A DNA stretch of 64,000 nt from Chryseobacterium sp. MA9 (GCF_024399315.1 NZ_CP075170.1:1178001-1242000); one strand, 5' to 3'. Numbered from the stretch's first letter, positions 51,709 through 59,415 are shown. Numbers and translations are program-made. The notes: generated by a model not told the origin, from the letters alone.

Positions 51709-51846
51709 ATGAAAGAATTTATTAAAGACTGCCTCTTATTTCAGAGCCCAGATTGGCAAGTGAAATTAATTGGATTTATCTCTTGGACATGTGGAATCGG
51801 ATGGATTGTTTTAGTTTACCAGATTTTTATTAAGCAGCATATCTGA
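51709..51846 (+). CDS. 45-residue single-helix membrane peptide
   Basis: ATG at 51709, TGA at 51844-51846. MKEFIKDCLLF and SPDWQVK precede one strongly hydrophobic helix (about residues 20-40, with ISWTCGIGWIVLVYQIF), ending IKQHI. It is divergent from the GG-leader peptide gene across the TACGG-N4-CCGTA repeat, so it could be an immunity-like or small stress membrane protein; this is inference. I see no exact promoter in the 120 bp between them on this strand. Short length makes the call uncertain. Confidence 0.5.
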   Translation: MKEFIKDCLLFQSPDWQVKLIGFISWTCGIGWIVLVYQIFIKQHI

Positions 51847-51860
51847 GCCATGGAAAAAAA

Positions 51861-51877
51861 CCTCCCAAAAAGGGAGG
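51861..51877 (-). terminator. Terminator of a candidate small RNA
   Basis: CCTCCC-AAAAA-GGGAGG; on the minus strand the stem is followed by seven T residues. No minus-strand protein gene precedes it, which points to a non-coding transcript. Confidence 0.75.
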
Positions 51878-51952
51878 CATTAAAAAAACTTGAAGTGTAC
51901 TTTTAATTTGTACAAACACTGTAAATATACGGATAGGTTCTCGTCATAGCCC

Positions 51953-51966
51953 TACGGGAAACCGTA
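51953..51966. promoter_or_regulatory. Second TACGG-N4-CCGTA inverted repeat
   Basis: TACGG-GAAA-CCGTA, same 5-4-5 design as the site at 51661-51674, also followed by AA. It may be a protein-binding site or a hairpin in the candidate small RNA. On the plus strand the loop would be the GNRA tetraloop GAAA. Confidence 0.5.
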
Positions 51967-52016
51967 AATACAGTGAATTAAATATTTGTAAACTGGTAGC
52001 TAAAAATTATGACCTA

Positions 52017-52024
52017 CAAAGCTA
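52017..52024 (-). promoter_or_regulatory. Predicted -7 element of the candidate small RNA
   Basis: Minus-strand TAGCTTTG, exact TAnnTTTG match. A TTG lies 23 bases upstream, the upper limit of accepted spacing, but inside the cphA terminator stem. Confidence 0.4.
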
Positions 52025-52040
52025 TAGCACAATGGATATA

Positions 52041-52080
52041 AAAATTGCAATACGTTTTATTTATTCCGCATTGCAATTTT
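52041..52080 (-). terminator. Terminator of cphA
   Basis: AAAATTGCAATACG (52041-52054) pairs with CGCATTGCAATTTT (52067-52080) with one wobble and a 12-base loop; on the minus strand TTTTTATAT follows. Confidence 0.88.
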
Positions 52081-52102
52081 AATAAGTTTTATAAAGGTTT
52101 AT

Positions 52103-54733
52103 TTACACGTTTTTGTCGTCTTCCAACAATTCCCTCGCCTGATATTCCTGTACCAGATCAATTGCATTGGAAATAACATCACTTAATGCCGTGATAAACG
52201 TTCCCTCTTCCGCCATTCCCATGGCGTGTTTTAATGCTTCGATCTCTTTAGGAATAATCTCGTAACTCACATCTCTGCCTGCAGCGTTAATCCCGTCAAT
52301 AATCAATCCGTTAATTTCCTCTTCCGTTCTTCCACGAAGATGCTTTTCATTTCGGATGATAATATAATCAAACATTCTTCCTGCAATCTTTCCACATTCT
52401 CTAATATCGTTATCCCTTCTGTCTCCAACACCGGATATAATTCCAATTTTCTTTGTTGACTCAACATTTTTAAGATAATCTTCAATAGCTTCATACCCTG
52501 AAGGATTATGAGCGAAGTCAATCAACACCTTAAAGTTTTTGAATTTAAAGACATTCAATCTTCCCGGTGTAAGCTGAGCACTTGGAATAAATGTTCTCAA
52601 AGAATTGGAAATATCTTCAATTCCGAATCCATAAAGGTAACTTGCCAAACTAGCTGCTAATACATTTTCAATCATGAACCTGGCTTTTCCTTCCATTGTG
52701 ATCGGGAAATCTTTGGCTTTTCCTATTCTGATTTTCCAGTCTCCTTTTTTAATGGTAACGAATCCTTCTTCATACACGCAGGTAATCTTTCCTTCTTTCG
52801 CAAATTTTACAATATGCGGATTGTTTTCATCCATACTGAAAATAGCCACATTAGAATCGAGATCATTCACAATCTTCATAGAATATTCATTATCGGCATT
52901 CAGTACACTCCAGCCACTCTTCTTGACACTGTCCAGTACTACACGTTTCACCTTGGTAAGGTCTCTCAGGTTGTGAACGTCATTCATTCCCAGATGATCT
53001 TCTTCAATATTGGTAAGAACTCCAATATCGCATTGTGAAAAACCAAGCCCGGAACGTAAAATTCCTCCTCTGGCAGTTTCCAGTACCGCAAACTCTACCG
53101 TTGGATCTTTTAGGATAAATTCTGCTGAAAGCGGTCCTGTAGTATCCCCTTTTGACAACATTGTGTTTTGAATGTAAATTCCGTCCGAAGTCGTGAATCC
53201 CACTCTGTAACCGTTACTTTTTACAATATGTGAAATAAGTCTTGTAGTCGTTGTTTTTCCATTGGTACCCGTCACTGCAATAATTGGAATGGTAAAAGGT
53301 TTGCCTTGTGGATAAAGCATATCTACTACCGGTGCAGCTACATTTCTTGGCAGTCCTTCACTTGGAGCCAGGTGCATTCTGAAGCCCGGAGCAGCATTTA
53401 CTTCAATAATAGCTCCGCCACTTTCTTTTAAAGGCTGAGTTAGGTTTTCCGCCATCACATCAATACCGCAGACATCCAATCCGATAATTTTGGAGATTCT
53501 TTCTGCCATCGTAATATTTTCAGGATGTACCATATCTGTTACATCAATGGATGTTCCTCCGGTTGAAAGATTCGCTGTTGATTTCAAATAGACCACTTCT
53601 CCTCTTTGAGGAATAGTTTCCAAAGTATATTGAAGTTTATCAAGTAATTCTAAAGTGTCTTTATCAACTTCAATTTCAGTAAGAACATTTTCATGGCCAT
53701 AGCCTCTTCTCGGGTCTTTATTTTCTTTTTCAATAAGCTGTTGAAGGTTCAGTTCTCCATCTCCTACAACATGAGCTGGAACTCTTCTGGCAGCGGCCAC
53801 CATTTTATTATTGATCACCAGTATACGGAAATCGTAACCTGTAATATATTTTTCAACGATTACTTTTCTGGAATATTTTTGGGCATGTTCCAGACCTATT
53901 TTAGCAGATTCCCATTCGTTGACATTAATGGAAGAACCTTTTCCGTGATTTCCATCCAAAGGTTTTAAAACAATAGGATAACCAATTTTTCTGATTACAG
54001 CGTTTAATCCTTCTTCGTCTACAACCAAATCACCAATCGGCACCGGAATAGCAGCATCATGAAGCATTCTTTTCGTTAATTCTTTATTACATGCGATATC
54101 AACGGCAATAGAACTTGTTTTTCCGGTAATGGTAGCCTGAAATCTTTGCTGATTTACTCCATATCCCAATTGTACAAGGGAATTTGTTCCCAATCTGATC
54201 CAAGGAATTCTTCTGGAAGCAGCTTCTTCTACAATACTTCCTGTAGATGGTCCAAGACGGACACGTTCTCTGATTTCTTTTAATCTATGAATACAGGCAT
54301 TTAAATCATAATCCTTCCCTTCTATCAGGGCTTCTGCAATCTTCGTTGCCTCCTCAGCAGCGTAGATTCCCGCATTTTCTTCAATATAATTGAAAACTAC
54401 ATTATACACTCCCGGAGTTTTTGTTTCCCGGGTTCTTCCAAACCCCACATCCATTCCTGCCAGTGTCTGTATTTCCAAAGCGATATGCTCAATGACATGC
54501 CCCATCCAGGTTCCTGTTTCCACTCTATGAAAAAAACCACCTTCCACTCCTTCTGAGCATCGATGGGTAATCAATGAGGGTATTAATTTTTCAATCCTTT
54601 CCCTGAATCCTTCGATTTTATTGGTAGGATAATTCTCCATTTCTTCTAAGTCTAACCTCATCTGTATCAGCTTCTTTCTTCTGATGCTCCAGATGTTAGG
54701 ACCTCTTAGTGCCTGAATCTTTTCGATTTTCAT
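52103..54733 (-). CDS. cphA: Cyanophycin synthetase
   Basis: 876 residues, standard CphA length. An N-terminal domain (1-160, with HRCSEGVEGGFFHRVETGTW and MGHVIEHIALEIQTLAG) leads to the ATP-grasp core with GYPIVLKPLDGNHGKGSSI at 251-269. The Mur-ligase-like half follows, with the P-loop GTNGKTTT at 489-496 and FAVLETARGGILRSGLGF. The enzyme builds multi-L-arginyl-poly-L-aspartate, the first half adding Asp and the second Arg. It is divergent from cphB and the isoaspartyl peptidase, together forming a full synthesis-breakdown module. Promoter element at 54778-54785. Confidence 0.96.
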   Translation of the reverse strand: MKIEKIQALRGPNIWSIRRKKLIQMRLDLEEMENYPTNKIEGFRERIEKLIPSLITHRCSEGVEGGFFHRVETGTWMGHVIEHIALEIQTLAGMDVGFGRTRETKTPGVYNVVFNYIEENAGIYAAEEATKIAEALIEGKDYDLNACIHRLKEIRERVRLGPSTGSIVEEAASRRIPWIRLGTNSLVQLGYGVNQQRFQATITGKTSSIAVDIACNKELTKRMLHDAAIPVPIGDLVVDEEGLNAVIRKIGYPIVLKPLDGNHGKGSSINVNEWESAKIGLEHAQKYSRKVIVEKYITGYDFRILVINNKMVAAARRVPAHVVGDGELNLQQLIEKENKDPRRGYGHENVLTEIEVDKDTLELLDKLQYTLETIPQRGEVVYLKSTANLSTGGTSIDVTDMVHPENITMAERISKIIGLDVCGIDVMAENLTQPLKESGGAIIEVNAAPGFRMHLAPSEGLPRNVAAPVVDMLYPQGKPFTIPIIAVTGTNGKTTTTRLISHIVKSNGYRVGFTTSDGIYIQNTMLSKGDTTGPLSAEFILKDPTVEFAVLETARGGILRSGLGFSQCDIGVLTNIEEDHLGMNDVHNLRDLTKVKRVVLDSVKKSGWSVLNADNEYSMKIVNDLDSNVAIFSMDENNPHIVKFAKEGKITCVYEEGFVTIKKGDWKIRIGKAKDFPITMEGKARFMIENVLAASLASYLYGFGIEDISNSLRTFIPSAQLTPGRLNVFKFKNFKVLIDFAHNPSGYEAIEDYLKNVESTKKIGIISGVGDRRDNDIRECGKIAGRMFDYIIIRNEKHLRGRTEEEINGLIIDGINAAGRDVSYEIIPKEIEALKHAMGMAEEGTFITALSDVISNAIDLVQEYQARELLEDDKNV

Positions 54734-54777
54734 AGTCTATTGGCATTTTAAAAGTTAACAATAACTCCTTTCATAGC

Positions 54778-54785
54778 CAAAGATA
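54778..54785 (-). promoter_or_regulatory. Predicted -7 element of cphA
   Basis: Minus-strand TATCTTTG followed by G, exact TAnnTTTG match, 44 bases before the cphA ATG. Confidence 0.5.
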
Positions 54786-54919
54786 ATGCAAAACCCAAAA
54801 CGAAACCATAGCAGATTTAAAGATTTGTCAAAAAAAAATAAATTTTAATTAACATTCCTAAAACATTAAAAATCAATTAAAGATGGCATGAAATTCGCGA
54901 AAGAATGTTAATTATTTTT

Positions 54920-54927
54920 TAATTTTG
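54920..54927 (+). promoter_or_regulatory. Predicted -7 element of cphB, possibly leaderless
   Basis: TAATTTTG, exact TAnnTTTG match. Only 4 bases separate it from the cphB ATG at 54932, so the mRNA should start at or near the start codon. No clear TTG upstream. Confidence 0.55.
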
Positions 54928-54931
54928 TACC

Positions 54932-55822
54932 ATGACGAAACCTGTTGGAAAATTAATAGTTATTGGAGGAGCTGTAAACAAAGGAAGTTTTGCTGAAACC
55001 GATTATGATCAGAATATCGAAAAGAATCTTAATTTTTTTGAACGTGGGATCTTAAGAAAGATCATCAACGAATCAAAACTTAAGGAAGATTCTGTTATTG
55101 AAATTGTAACAACTGCCTCACAAATCCCTCAGATTGTAGGTTCTGAATACAAAAAAGCATTTGAATTTCTTGGGGCTAAAAATGTAAATGTTCTTGACAT
55201 CCATAACCGCGAGGAAGCCAACTCTGATGCAATGGTGGCAAGAGCCAACGCTGCGGATGTTATGATGTTCACCGGAGGAGACCAGCTAAGACTGACTTCT
55301 ATTCTTGGAGGAACAAGATTCCATGATACAATTCTATTAAAATACCAGGAACAGGATTTTATTTATTCCGGAACTTCTGCAGGAGCTGCAGCGGCATCTG
55401 AAAATATGATCTACCAGGGAAGCAGTTCTGAAGCACTCTTAAAAGGAGAAATTAAAACCACTCAGGGGTTAGGTTTGATTGATAATGTCATTATTGACAC
55501 ACATTTTGTACAGCGTGGCAGGATTGGCCGTCTTTTCCAGGCGGTAGTCAACAATCCGAGAACACTTGGAATAGGACTTGGAGAGGATACTGGACTTTTC
55601 ATTCATAATGATGTGATGACAGCTGTAGGTTCAGGTCTTGTAATTCTGGTAGACGGAAGATTTATTAAAGATACCAATCTTACGAATATCAATCTTGGAG
55701 AACCTATCTCTATTGATAATTTAACGGTACATGTCATGTCTATGAATGATCATTATGATCTTACAACAAAGACATTAACGATTGAGAATTCTCAGTTTAA
55801 TCCGATACCACAGGATAAGTAA
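54932..55822 (+). CDS. cphB: Cyanophycinase
   Basis: 296 residues, peptidase family S51. The catalytic Ser149 is in GTSAGAAAASE; upstream are FTGGDQLRL (113-121) and TASQIPQ; downstream VIIDTHFVQRGRIGRLF with the conserved His/Arg. The enzyme cleaves cyanophycin to beta-Asp-Arg dipeptides. No signal peptide, so it is the intracellular CphB rather than the secreted CphE type. It is divergent from cphA and followed, 194 bp on, by the isoaspartyl peptidase that would hydrolyse the dipeptides. Confidence 0.96.
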   Translation: MTKPVGKLIVIGGAVNKGSFAETDYDQNIEKNLNFFERGILRKIINESKLKEDSVIEIVTTASQIPQIVGSEYKKAFEFLGAKNVNVLDIHNREEANSDAMVARANAADVMMFTGGDQLRLTSILGGTRFHDTILLKYQEQDFIYSGTSAGAAAASENMIYQGSSSEALLKGEIKTTQGLGLIDNVIIDTHFVQRGRIGRLFQAVVNNPRTLGIGLGEDTGLFIHNDVMTAVGSGLVILVDGRFIKDTNLTNINLGEPISIDNLTVHVMSMNDHYDLTTKTLTIENSQFNPIPQDK

Positions 55823-56016
55823 CTTAGTTGGTAGTTAAAAATATTGCTAATCAGTATAAAAAATGGGACCTTGGTTTCATTTTTTTTTGTTTAAAACTGA
55901 AAGTTCAATGTTTAAAAAGCAATTCTATTTCAGGAAACAGAAAAATGTAGGAATTAATTAGAATTTATAAATTAACTTCGTAGAAGAATACATTTATCAA
56001 CTTTCATCTATATTTT

Positions 56017-56859
56017 ATGAAAATTATTATCCACGGCGGTTTTTTCTCAGAAAGCGACCAAAGCCATGAAGTAAAAACTGCAAAACAGGATTCTTTAAGA
56101 GGGATCGCCAAAAAAGCCTTTGATTATCTTAAGACGCATTCAGCTTTCGATACCGTTGCTTATGCCGTTTCACTATTAGAGGATGATCCGCTGTATAATG
56201 CGGGAATCGGCTCTCAAATCCAGAGTGATGGTGTTATCCGTATGAGTGCAGCTATTATGAATGGACAAACTCAAAAGCTAAGTGGAGTCATCAATATCCA
56301 GGATGTAAAGAACCCTATTTTTGTTGCTAAAGATCTTATCGGAGAAGATGACAGGGTTTTGGGAGGCCACGGTGCAAAAATCTACGCTACGGAACATGGT
56401 TTTGAGAATTTTTCTACAGAGGTTCCTCAGAGAAGAGCGGAATATGAAGCCAAACTGGCCAACGGAGGTAAAGGAACTGTAGGCTGTGTAGCAATTGATC
56501 AAGAAGGAAAGCTGGCTGTTGCTACGTCTACAGGCGGAAAAGGTTTTGAGATTCCGGGAAGGATTTCAGATTCTGCCACAGTGGCCGGAAATTATGCCAA
56601 TTCCTTCTGTGCTGTAAGCTGTACCGGTGTGGGGGAAGATATTGTAAGCAATGCTACTGCCGCAAAAATCGTAACGAGAGTCACAGACGGGATGAGCCTT
56701 CAGGAGGCTTTCAGCAAGACATTTGATGAACTTAAAACCATCGATGGGTTCGCAGGTGCCATCGCTATTGACAAAGATGGGAATATTTATCATCAGGACT
56801 CCTATCCTACTATGGTTTTCGCCAGTTTTGATGGCGAAAATACTGAAGTCTTCTCTTAA
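56017..56859 (+). CDS. Isoaspartyl peptidase / L-asparaginase (Ntn hydrolase)
   Basis: 280 residues, plant-type asparaginase family. The autoprocessing site is Gly153-Thr154 in GGKGTVGCVAID, where Thr154 becomes the N-terminal nucleophile of the beta subunit. Other conserved segments are YNAGIGSQIQSDGVIRMSAAIMNG and CTGVGEDIVSNATAAKIV. The enzyme splits beta-aspartyl peptides, including beta-Asp-Arg released by cyanophycinase, completing the pathway to Asp and Arg. It follows cphB in the same direction; the 194-bp gap has no clear promoter (TAACTTCG at 55973-55980 is one mismatch away). Confidence 0.93.
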   Translation: MKIIIHGGFFSESDQSHEVKTAKQDSLRGIAKKAFDYLKTHSAFDTVAYAVSLLEDDPLYNAGIGSQIQSDGVIRMSAAIMNGQTQKLSGVINIQDVKNPIFVAKDLIGEDDRVLGGHGAKIYATEHGFENFSTEVPQRRAEYEAKLANGGKGTVGCVAIDQEGKLAVATSTGGKGFEIPGRISDSATVAGNYANSFCAVSCTGVGEDIVSNATAAKIVTRVTDGMSLQEAFSKTFDELKTIDGFAGAIAIDKDGNIYHQDSYPTMVFASFDGENTEVFS

Positions 56860-56892
56860 ATTTAACATTTTTTTATAAGTAGATTTATTTTT

Positions 56893-56909
56893 TTGGCACG
56901 TATTTTACA
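56893..56909 (+). promoter_or_regulatory. Sigma-54-like -24/-12 promoter of the YtxH-like gene
   Basis: TTGGCACG-TATT-TTACA compares with the sigma-54 consensus TTGGCACG-N4-TTGCA; only one base of the -12 element differs (A for G). It is 50 bases before the ATG at 56959, giving a leader of about 38 bases. Confidence 0.5.
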
Positions 56910-56958
56910 TTATTGATAACAACAAACTTTAATATTAATATATAAAAAAATAGAAATC

Positions 56959-57195
56959 ATGGGAAACAAGGCAAAAGGTTTATTAGCTTTATTAGGTTTA
57001 GGTGCATTAGCTTATTGGAAATATAAGAATTCAAGCCCTGAAGATCAACAAGCAGTAAAAGATAAAATCAATACAGCGAAAGATAATCTTAACAAATGGG
57101 GAAATGACCTTAAAACAAAAGCCAATGATGTTGCTTCCCAAGTTCAGACTAAAGTGGACGAAGCAAAAACAAAGGCTGAAGATTCTCTGAGCTAA
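56959..57195 (+). CDS. YtxH-like small stress protein
   Basis: 78 residues. A short hydrophobic N-terminus with glycine (GLLALLGLGALAYWKYKN) anchors it to the membrane; the rest is a charged amphipathic helix (QQAVKDKINTAKDNLNKWGNDLKTKANDVASQVQTKVDEAKTKA, in parts) with heptad-like Ala/Lys/Asp pattern. Such YtxH proteins accumulate under general stress in many bacteria. A sigma-54-like promoter precedes it and a strong bidirectional terminator follows (57234-57268). Confidence 0.85.
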   Translation: MGNKAKGLLALLGLGALAYWKYKNSSPEDQQAVKDKINTAKDNLNKWGNDLKTKANDVASQVQTKVDEAKTKAEDSLS

Positions 57196-57233
57196 TTTAA
57201 CAAGAGCAGTTTTTTTTAACATTCATATATAGG

Positions 57234-57268
57234 AAAAAGTCATCGTAATAGCACTACGATGACTTTTT
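57234..57268. terminator. Bidirectional terminator between YtxH-like and methyltransferase genes
   Basis: AAAAAGTCATCGTA-N7-TACGATGACTTTTT, a perfect 14-bp stem with A and T tracts on both sides, serving the convergent genes. Confidence 0.95.
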
Positions 57269-57313
57269 TATTTTTATTTAAATCGTTCAGGTATTAATCT
57301 GTTTCAATTAATT

Positions 57314-58105
57314 TTATTTTTTCTGTGCTGCTAATGCATACACAAGAGGTATCTTATTTCCAAACTGTGGAATTCTCCATTTTCCTTTTTCAAATTCATC
57401 TACATGTCTGAAGCAAGGATAAGGCGACCAGTCGAACTCACGGAAAGTATCCAGGCTTAAATCTTTTTTAATCAGGTTATCAAGAACTTCTGATAAAGAA
57501 TGATTCCACATGACATATTCGTGTACGATAGGTGCAGACTGATCTGCATAAGTTCCTTCATAGGTTTCTACTATTGGTTTTTCATTAAAATAGTTATAAG
57601 CAACTTTTGTAAAATCATCATCAAACATCCAGACAACCGGGTGAAACTCTGCCATAATAAACTGTCCGCCGGGTTTTAGAAAATGACTGATAACACCCGC
57701 CCATTTTTCAAGATCGGGAAGCCAGCCTATTGTACCATAACTTGTATACACGATATCAAATTTCTGATCTAGCACATTGGGCAGATCGTATACGTCTGAA
57801 CAGATAAATTCTGTATCTGTACCACATTTCTGAGCAAGATCTTTCGCTGCATCAATAGCCTGATCAGAAAGATCTATTCCGGTCACTTTAGCACCCATTC
57901 TTGACAGGGAAATAGAATCCTGCCCAAAATGGCACTGCAAATGCAGAATACTTTTACCTTTTATATCTCCCAGAAGTTCTAGTTCTATTGAATTGAGTGA
58001 AGTTCTTCCTTTCAGAAATTCATCTACAAAGTAAAAATCCGACTTCAGGTGCGGTTCAACCTTAGCATTCCATGATTTTTTATTTATTTCTAAGTAATTT
58101 TCCAT
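57314..58105 (-). CDS. Class I SAM-dependent methyltransferase
   Basis: 263 residues. The SAM-binding glycine-rich loop reads ILHLQCHFGQDSISLSRMGA (about 50-69), with the acidic ribose-binding residue in VTGIDLSDQAIDAA, and motif IV-like DIVYTSYGTIGWLPDLEKW. This is the UbiE/Methyltransf_11/25 type. Substrate cannot be told; the SYG-T-G-W region is common in Bacteroidota enzymes annotated simply as methyltransferases. Followed on the same strand by nothing nearer than the terminator 57234-57268; the PH-SHOCT gene is 61 bp upstream. Confidence 0.9.
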   Translation of the reverse strand: MENYLEINKKSWNAKVEPHLKSDFYFVDEFLKGRTSLNSIELELLGDIKGKSILHLQCHFGQDSISLSRMGAKVTGIDLSDQAIDAAKDLAQKCGTDTEFICSDVYDLPNVLDQKFDIVYTSYGTIGWLPDLEKWAGVISHFLKPGGQFIMAEFHPVVWMFDDDFTKVAYNYFNEKPIVETYEGTYADQSAPIVHEYVMWNHSLSEVLDNLIKKDLSLDTFREFDWSPYPCFRHVDEFEKGKWRIPQFGNKIPLVYALAAQKK

Positions 58106-58166
58106 TGTTTTTAGTTTAAAAATAGTGTTAGCTCTGCTTTTTCATTAAAGCTTTTCCACATTTTGA

Positions 58167-58703
58167 TCATAATTTACCCATGAGCTTTTTCTTCTGCTCA
58201 AGAAATTCTTCTTCGCTTAAAACTCCAGTCTCTTTTAATCTTCCCAATTGTTCGAGCTGATCCAAAACACTCGGCTCAGCTATATTCTGAAAGGGTACTT
58301 CAGGACGGGACATAAAGTCTCTTACCTTTTCACAAAACAGCTCAGCATGGTACCTTCCTACTCCATCTATCTCTACGATGTCATCAGTTACCTGAATATC
58401 TATGGAAGCCAGCAATACTGCTGTTTCATATTGTATGGAGCTTATTTTGCTGTAAGAAAAGTCTTCTACTTTTAATCCGTACATAAATTCCTTATCTACA
58501 AAGATCAATCTTCTGTCTGTGGCTACTAAAATAATATGATGATTGTTTATTTTATTTCTGCCTTCAACGAGATAGACAATTTTTTCGTTTGCTGAAAGAA
58601 TATCCGGCAGCTCATGAATTTCTTTTCTGGCAAATATAGTAGGGCTGATATCCAGCTTTTTAAGTTCCTCTCTTATTTCGTCAAGTCTTGATTTTTCACT
58701 CAT
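58167..58703 (-). CDS. PH-domain (YokE-like) protein with C-terminal SHOCT
   Basis: 178 residues. The central bPH domain (about 30-130) includes KIVYLVEGRNKINNHHIILVATDRRLIFVDKEF and FSYSKISSIQYETA, the beta-sandwich pattern of YokE/DUF-type PH domains. The last 30 residues are a SHOCT segment (LEQLGRLKETGVLSEEEFLEQKKKL). SHOCT is a small helical oligomerisation or membrane-targeting module. It resembles the C-terminal two-thirds of the two zinc-ribbon proteins at 59434-60282 and 60292-61143, so this is a paralogue group with one GNAT gene inserted. Function unknown. Confidence 0.82.
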   Translation of the reverse strand: MSEKSRLDEIREELKKLDISPTIFARKEIHELPDILSANEKIVYLVEGRNKINNHHIILVATDRRLIFVDKEFMYGLKVEDFSYSKISSIQYETAVLLASIDIQVTDDIVEIDGVGRYHAELFCEKVRDFMSRPEVPFQNIAEPSVLDQLEQLGRLKETGVLSEEEFLEQKKKLMGKL

Positions 58704-58767
58704 AGTAACAGTTTATGAGCCTAAATTACTATTTCTTGGGAAAAGAATAATTTAATTTGGCTAAATA

Positions 58768-59415
58768 TTAATTTTCAGATGGAATTACAATAGAACTGTG
58801 CAAGCAATACATCTTCCAGCCTAGCGTTTCATACAATAGCTTTCCTTCTTCTGTTGCTACTAAAATATTATTTGAAAATCCTTTTGCTAAAGCTATCTTT
58901 TCAAGCTCTCTCAATAAAAAAGAAGCAAGCCCTTTCCTTTGATGATTTTTTTCGGTAATAATCCTATCATATACAGCTATACCATTTATAAGCGAGACAC
59001 GGCCTATAGAAGCTTGTTCGCCATTCTCTGCTACAATCCTGACAACAAAGGTTGTATTATACTCAGAAAATGCTAAGTGATACCCTTCTGCAAGACTGAT
59101 TTCCGGGAAATTCATCGGGTGAAAACAGGTCATCATATATCCTTGTGACTGTAGTTTCCATCTTTCAGGGATTTTCCCCATAAATTCATCAGGAGAAGTA
59201 GATACTTTGAGATAAATCCAGGGCTCATCAATTGAATCTGCAAGTTCGAAAAAATCATCATTAAGTTGAGGAAATACAAAACGTTCTTTTTGTGTTTCAT
59301 CCCCTACAATCACATTGAATCCGGATTTATACCGAACAGGGAAAGATACTTCTCTTGATAAACACCATCCTTTAAGCCAGTTTTCTACTATTTCTGCTGA
59401 TACTTTATCCTTCAT
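58768..59415 (-). CDS. GNAT-family N-acetyltransferase
   Basis: 215 residues. The C-terminal 80 residues carry the acetyl-CoA motif A: YDRIITEKNHQRKGLASFLLRELEKIALA, with the R-x-x-G-L-A loop, followed by SNNILVATEEGKLLYETLGW. The N-terminal 120 residues (WLKGWCLSREVSFPV, GFNVIVGDETQKERFVFPQ) are a separate segment without a known motif. It stands between PH-SHOCT genes on the same strand, with 18 bp to the next gene upstream, hinting at co-transcription. Substrate unknown. Confidence 0.87.
   Translation of the reverse strand: MKDKVSAEIVENWLKGWCLSREVSFPVRYKSGFNVIVGDETQKERFVFPQLNDDFFELADSIDEPWIYLKVSTSPDEFMGKIPERWKLQSQGYMMTCFHPMNFPEISLAEGYHLAFSEYNTTFVVRIVAENGEQASIGRVSLINGIAVYDRIITEKNHQRKGLASFLLRELEKIALAKGFSNNILVATEEGKLLYETLGWKMYCLHSSIVIPSEN

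Larger units (their letters stand above)
51854..52012 (-). ncRNA. Candidate structured small RNA between cphA and the peptide genes
   Basis: The minus strand has a -7 element TAGCTTTG (52024-52017) and a strong terminator at 51877-51861, with no ORF of note between. The predicted RNA of about 158 bases folds: ACTGTA (51975-51970) with TACAGT (51922-51917), inner ACGG with CCGT, and TACGG-TTTC-CCGTA (51966-51953) as an internal hairpin. The transcript start is estimated from the promoter. It is separated from cphA by another terminator (52041-52080), so it is not simply a 3' UTR. Confidence 0.45.
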
